A stretch of 37,964 nucleotides of DNA from Chitinophagia bacterium (GTDB lineage Bacteria > Bacteroidota > Bacteroidia > Chitinophagales > Chitinophagaceae): assembly GCA_009920495.1 (NCBI GenBank), contig RFZW01000008.1, positions 1 to 37,964 of the forward strand, given 5' to 3'. The stretch's first letter is position 1. Every line of letters begins with the position of its first letter. Under the pieces are notes generated by a model. That model ran no database searches. It was not told the DNA's origin and saw only the letters and a list, made by a program, of their open reading frames with translations. This document shows, piece after piece, positions 34,893 through 37,964 of this stretch. A program made the position numbers and the translations under genes.

Positions 34893-36617
34893 ATGCACAG
34901 AACTGCGGACATTCAAAAGCGACCCCATCAATTTTTACCTGCGAATTTTGAACTTACCCAATGGGAAAGCCTGGAGCCCTATTTTAAGGCCTTATTGGAT
35001 AGGGAAATTACCAATAAATTGACCTTAGAATCATGGATGCAGGACTTAAGTGAACTTGAAGCTTTTGTAAGTGAAGATGCCTGTTGGAGACAGATTAAAA
35101 TGACTTGTGATACCACAGATAAAAGTTTGGAAGCGGCCTTTACTTTTTTCTGTATGGAAATTCAACCTAAAATTCAACCTTATGCGGATGCTTTAAATAA
35201 AAAATTAATCCAATGCCCATTTACAAGCGAGTTGGATGAAAAGGCCTATTTTACTTATTTAAGATCCGTTAAAAAAAGCATTGAATTATTTAGAGAAGAA
35301 AATATAACATTACAAGCGGAGTTAAGCGTTTTACAACAACAATATGGCACCATTGCGGGAAGAATGACCATTACGGTGGATGATAAAGAATATACTTTAC
35401 AACAAGCAGCCCAATTTTTAGAAAGTGAGGATCGTGTAAAAAGAGAAGAAGTGTATTTAAAAATTCAAGAGCGTCGTTTACAAGACCAACAAGAAATGCA
35501 TGATTTGTTTACTTCACTCATTCAAAAAAGACATCAGGTTGCCTTGAATGCAGGATTTGAAAATTATCGTGATTACAAATTTGCAGAATTAGGCAGGTTT
35601 GATTACACCAAGGAAGATTGTTTTAAATTTCATGATGCCATCAAAACACATGTGCTTCCAATCATTGATAAAATTTACGAACGCAAAAAAAATAAATTAG
35701 GATTAGCAACTTTAAAGCCTTGGGATACGGAAGCGGAACCTATTGGCACAAAGCCTTTGCGACCATTTACAGATGGGAAAGACTTATTTGATAAATCAGT
35801 TAGCTGTTTCGAACAAATCAATCCATTTTTTGCAGACTGTTTGAAAAAAATGGATTCCTTAAAACATTTTGATTTAGAAAGTAGACAAGGAAAAGCACCT
35901 GGAGGATATAATTGTCCATTGGCAGAATCGGGTGCGCCTTTTATTTTTATGAATGCGGCTGGTCAAATGAGTGATGTTACCACCATGGTACATGAAGTGG
36001 GACATGCGATACATTCATTTTTAGCACACCCCTTGCCCTTATCTGCATTTAAAGAATATCCCATGGAAATTGCAGAAGTAGCAAGTATGTCTATGGAATT
36101 ATTTACGATGAATCATTGGCAGGCATTTTTTGATAATGTGCATGATTTAAATCGCGCACAAGAGCACCAATTGGAACGTACCATTACTATTTTTCCTTGG
36201 ATTGCCATCATTGATAAATTTCAACATTGGGTGTATGAAAATCCGAATCATTCTATTGAGGAGCGTACAAAAGCATGGACAACCATTGCAAAAGAATTTT
36301 CTACCAATAGTATTGACTATAGTGGATTAGATAGGTACCGTGAAATTGCTTGGCAAAGACAATTGCATTTATTTGAAGTACCCTTCTATTACATTGAATA
36401 TGGTATCGCACAATTAGGGGCCATTGGGATGTGGATGCAGTATCAAAAAAATCCCACACTTGCGTTGGAAAATTATATGAACGCTTTAAGTTTAGGAGGT
36501 ACAAAAACACTACCTGAACTTTATCAGACTGCGGGCATCTCCTTTGATTTTTCATCCAACTATGTAAAAACTTTAATGGATTTTACAAGGGATGAATTGG
36601 AGAAACTATACCAATAG
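34893..36617 (+). CDS. M3-family oligoendopeptidase (PepF-like)
   Basis: A zinc metallopeptidase that probably degrades oligopeptides in the cytoplasm, since no signal peptide is seen. The 574-residue protein carries the zinc site TMVHEVGHAIHSF, with His367, Glu368 and His371. The third ligand is expected in the downstream EIAEVASMSMELF block (around 390-400). GGYNCPLAESGAPFIFMN precedes the active site, and YYIEYGIAQLGAIGMW near the C-terminus is typical of M3 oligoendopeptidases. The N-terminal helical half covers about residues 1-330. The length fits this branch (550-600). The start ATG follows a -7 promoter element and is divergent from mutL. Confidence 0.92.
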   Translation: MHRTADIQKRPHQFLPANFELTQWESLEPYFKALLDREITNKLTLESWMQDLSELEAFVSEDACWRQIKMTCDTTDKSLEAAFTFFCMEIQPKIQPYADALNKKLIQCPFTSELDEKAYFTYLRSVKKSIELFREENITLQAELSVLQQQYGTIAGRMTITVDDKEYTLQQAAQFLESEDRVKREEVYLKIQERRLQDQQEMHDLFTSLIQKRHQVALNAGFENYRDYKFAELGRFDYTKEDCFKFHDAIKTHVLPIIDKIYERKKNKLGLATLKPWDTEAEPIGTKPLRPFTDGKDLFDKSVSCFEQINPFFADCLKKMDSLKHFDLESRQGKAPGGYNCPLAESGAPFIFMNAAGQMSDVTTMVHEVGHAIHSFLAHPLPLSAFKEYPMEIAEVASMSMELFTMNHWQAFFDNVHDLNRAQEHQLERTITIFPWIAIIDKFQHWVYENPNHSIEERTKAWTTIAKEFSTNSIDYSGLDRYREIAWQRQLHLFEVPFYYIEYGIAQLGAIGMWMQYQKNPTLALENYMNALSLGGTKTLPELYQTAGISFDFSSNYVKTLMDFTRDELEKLYQ

Positions 36618-36666
36618 TTGCTTAGCTAAATGCAGTTAAGTCAAATAGGTTAAGTTAAAAGACAAG

Positions 36667-36682
36667 GCAAATTTTAATTTGC
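36667..36682. terminator. Small palindrome across the ricT stop codon
   Basis: GCAAATT (36667-36673) and AATTTGC (36676-36682) are perfect arms around TT. It lies between the convergent peptidase and ricT genes and covers the ricT stop. It lacks a T-run on either strand, so it is a weak terminator candidate at best. Confidence 0.25.
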
Positions 36683-37964
36683 GGAAGGCGGAGTGCTTGG
36701 TCCGTTGCTTGGTCCATTATTCGGTCCGTTGTTCGGACGATTCATTGGCGGACGATTATTATTTGGTCTTGGTCCGTTGCCTGGTCCGTTATTGGGTCCA
36801 TTGTTTGGACGATTCATCGGTGGACGATTATTATTCATCGGTCTTCCACCTGCTGAATTCCCTGCTTGCCCTCCTGGACGATTAGGTCCTGGACGATCAT
36901 TAAATGGTCTGTCGTTATTCGGTCTGTCGTTATTCGGACGACGATCGTTGTTATTGAATCTTTGTTGATCGCGTCGACGACGATCATTTTTCTCTAAACT
37001 CTTTAAACTAATTTGACCAACTACATCTACGAAGTCAGGTTCTACCTCTTTAGGTTTACCACTGGTTACCTCCACCGCTTGCAATTCTTCAACAGCAACA
37101 CCTTGTTGGTTTAATTTTTTTATTTCCTTCACGCGTTCAATCGTTAAAGGGTAATGCTTTGTGTTATTAGGCAAAGTATACCACATTAAGTTTTTGAAAA
37201 TATCTTTTTTAATTAAAAACGCTTGCCCCATGACTGTTTGCAAATTATCCGCATAATCAGGGAATGCTTGTAATGCATCTAGATAAGTATCTAATTCAAA
37301 ATTCAAACAACATTTAAGTCGACCACATTGGCCACTCAACTTCGTTTGATTAATAGATAAGTTTTGATAACGCGCGGCAGTGGTGTTGACGCTTTTAAAG
37401 TCATGTAACCAAGTACTACAACAAAGTTCACGACCACAACTTCCAATGCCTCCTACTTTTGCAGCTTCTTGTCGGATGCCTATTTGACGCATCTCCACTT
37501 TTACTTTAAACTCAGTAGCGAATATTCTAATTAGTTCTCTAAAATCAATACGGTCATCAGCGGTATAAAAGAAAGTTCCTTTTTTGCCATCTGCCTGAAT
37601 TTCTACCTCACTCAATTTCATTTGCAATCTAAAGTACCTTGCATGCGCACGACTTTTTGCAAGTATATCTGCCTCCCTACTTTTACTAATTTTAAAAGCT
37701 TCAATATCTCGTTCGTTACTTGGTCTAAGAATTTTTTTGATTTCAACGCTGGATTCCTCGATGCCTCTTTTTTTAAGTTGCAACCTAACCAGTTCGCCTG
37801 TCAAACTAACTTCACCTAAGTCAAAGCCATTTACGCCTTCGACAGTGACATAATCGCCCTTTTCAAAAATTTGGTTGCTTAAATTTCTAAAGAATTCTTT
37901 ACGACTACCTTGGTTAAAACTAACTTCAACCACCTTACATTGACTATTAATATCGTCAATAGGT
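36674..37964 (-). CDS. ricT: PSP1-domain protein RicT (5' end outside window)
   Basis: Homologous to Bacillus RicT/YaaT, a component of the iron-sulphur Y-complex that affects mRNA processing; its Bacteroidota role is unproven. The frame is open to the right edge (PIDDINSQCKVVEVSF before the GTG at 37933), so the true start lies outside the window. The conserved core contains DYVTVEGVNGFDLGEVSLTGELVRLQLKK and the cysteine motifs CGRELCC and CGRLKCC, which in related proteins bind iron-sulphur clusters. After residue about 320 there is a basic, disordered tail (DRRRRDQQRFNNNDRRPNN...), rich in Asn, Pro, Arg and Gly, that contains a tandem repeat. In many Bacteroidota gldH is close to ricT; here they are 7.5 kb apart. 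Confidence 0.92.
   Translation of the reverse strand, partial: PIDDINSQCKVVEVSFNQGSRKEFFRNLSNQIFEKGDYVTVEGVNGFDLGEVSLTGELVRLQLKKRGIEESSVEIKKILRPSNERDIEAFKISKSREADILAKSRAHARYFRLQMKLSEVEIQADGKKGTFFYTADDRIDFRELIRIFATEFKVKVEMRQIGIRQEAAKVGGIGSCGRELCCSTWLHDFKSVNTTAARYQNLSINQTKLSGQCGRLKCCLNFELDTYLDALQAFPDYADNLQTVMGQAFLIKKDIFKNLMWYTLPNNTKHYPLTIERVKEIKKLNQQGVAVEELQAVEVTSGKPKEVEPDFVDVVGQISLKSLEKNDRRRRDQQRFNNNDRRPNNDRPNNDRPFNDRPGPNRPGGQAGNSAGGRPMNNNRPPMNRPNNGPNNGPGNGPRPNNNRPPMNRPNNGPNNGPSNGPSTPPSAN
36699..36845 (-). repeat. Two-copy 72-base tandem repeat in the ricT 3' end
   Basis: Copies start at 36699 and 36771 and differ at a few positions, with a 3-base length difference at the second end. Each encodes about 24 residues based on NNNRPPMNRPNNGPNNGP. 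A shorter 15-base repeat (NDRPN units) lies nearby at about 36900-36940. The copies are in frame, so slippage would change tail length without breaking the gene. Confidence 0.85.

Noticed and set aside
36618-36673. TTAGCTAA at 36623 and 5489 as copies of the RND operator
   Set aside because: These are only the 8-base core without the spaced arms of the 13387-13411 repeat and are expected by chance in AT-rich DNA.
36690-36960. A CRISPR-like or minisatellite array
   Set aside because: The repeats are adjacent, in frame and encode the Asn/Pro-rich RicT tail; there are no unique spacers.

Overview
The window is a gene-dense stretch of AT-rich bacterial chromosome. It most likely comes from the phylum Bacteroidota, probably a Chitinophagaceae-like lineage. 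The evidence is a GldH gliding lipoprotein gene, a RicT/PSP1 protein with an Asn/Pro-rich tail, a Bacteroidota-type arginase-fold protein, few Shine-Dalgarno sequences, and repeated matches to the Bacteroidota promoter (-33 TTG, -7 TAnnTTTG). No insertion sequence, prophage, CRISPR array, tRNA or rRNA was seen. No gene-free stretch exceeds 300 bases.

Layout. At 1-4386 (+) lie the 3' part of infB, a SurA-like chaperone and a PurF-type amidotransferase. At 4394-7580 (-) is a run of kdsD, a mannose-1-phosphate guanylyltransferase and a FabH-like ketoacyl synthase, which suggests envelope sugar and lipid synthesis. At 7820-13346 are recQ (+), a DUF3089 lipoprotein hydrolase (-), a chromate transporter (+) and a secreted carboxypeptidase-regulatory-like protein (+). 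At 13422-17566 (+) is an RND efflux adaptor/permease pair without an outer-membrane partner. At 17647-20547 (+) one open frame joins a membrane acyltransferase to TypA/BipA. Three hairpins then separate it from obg (-), a TetR regulator (-), a PfkB sugar kinase (+) and asd (+). At 24907-28647 are ligA (-), a shortened NUDIX regulator-like gene (+) and yicC (+). At 28649-30800 (+) are gldH and a histidine kinase/response regulator pair with overlapping ends. At 30861-33283 (+) are a degenerate ureohydrolase and a PBP4-type peptidase. At 33290-34835 (-) is a broken mutL, followed by an M3 oligopeptidase (+) and ricT (-), which runs off the right edge.

The most notable points are these. (1) The asd leader (23548-23710) looks like a complete ribosome-mediated attenuator: a promoter, a 14-residue leader peptide with five lysines, and three segments that can form either an antiterminator or a terminator. 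(2) The acyltransferase and TypA share one uninterrupted frame. (3) mutL carries an internal out-of-frame deletion that removes the segment between two conserved ATPase motifs. (4) A perfect inverted repeat with 10-bp arms sits at the likely promoter of the RND efflux genes. Functions are assigned from motifs and remembered family features; no database search was run.
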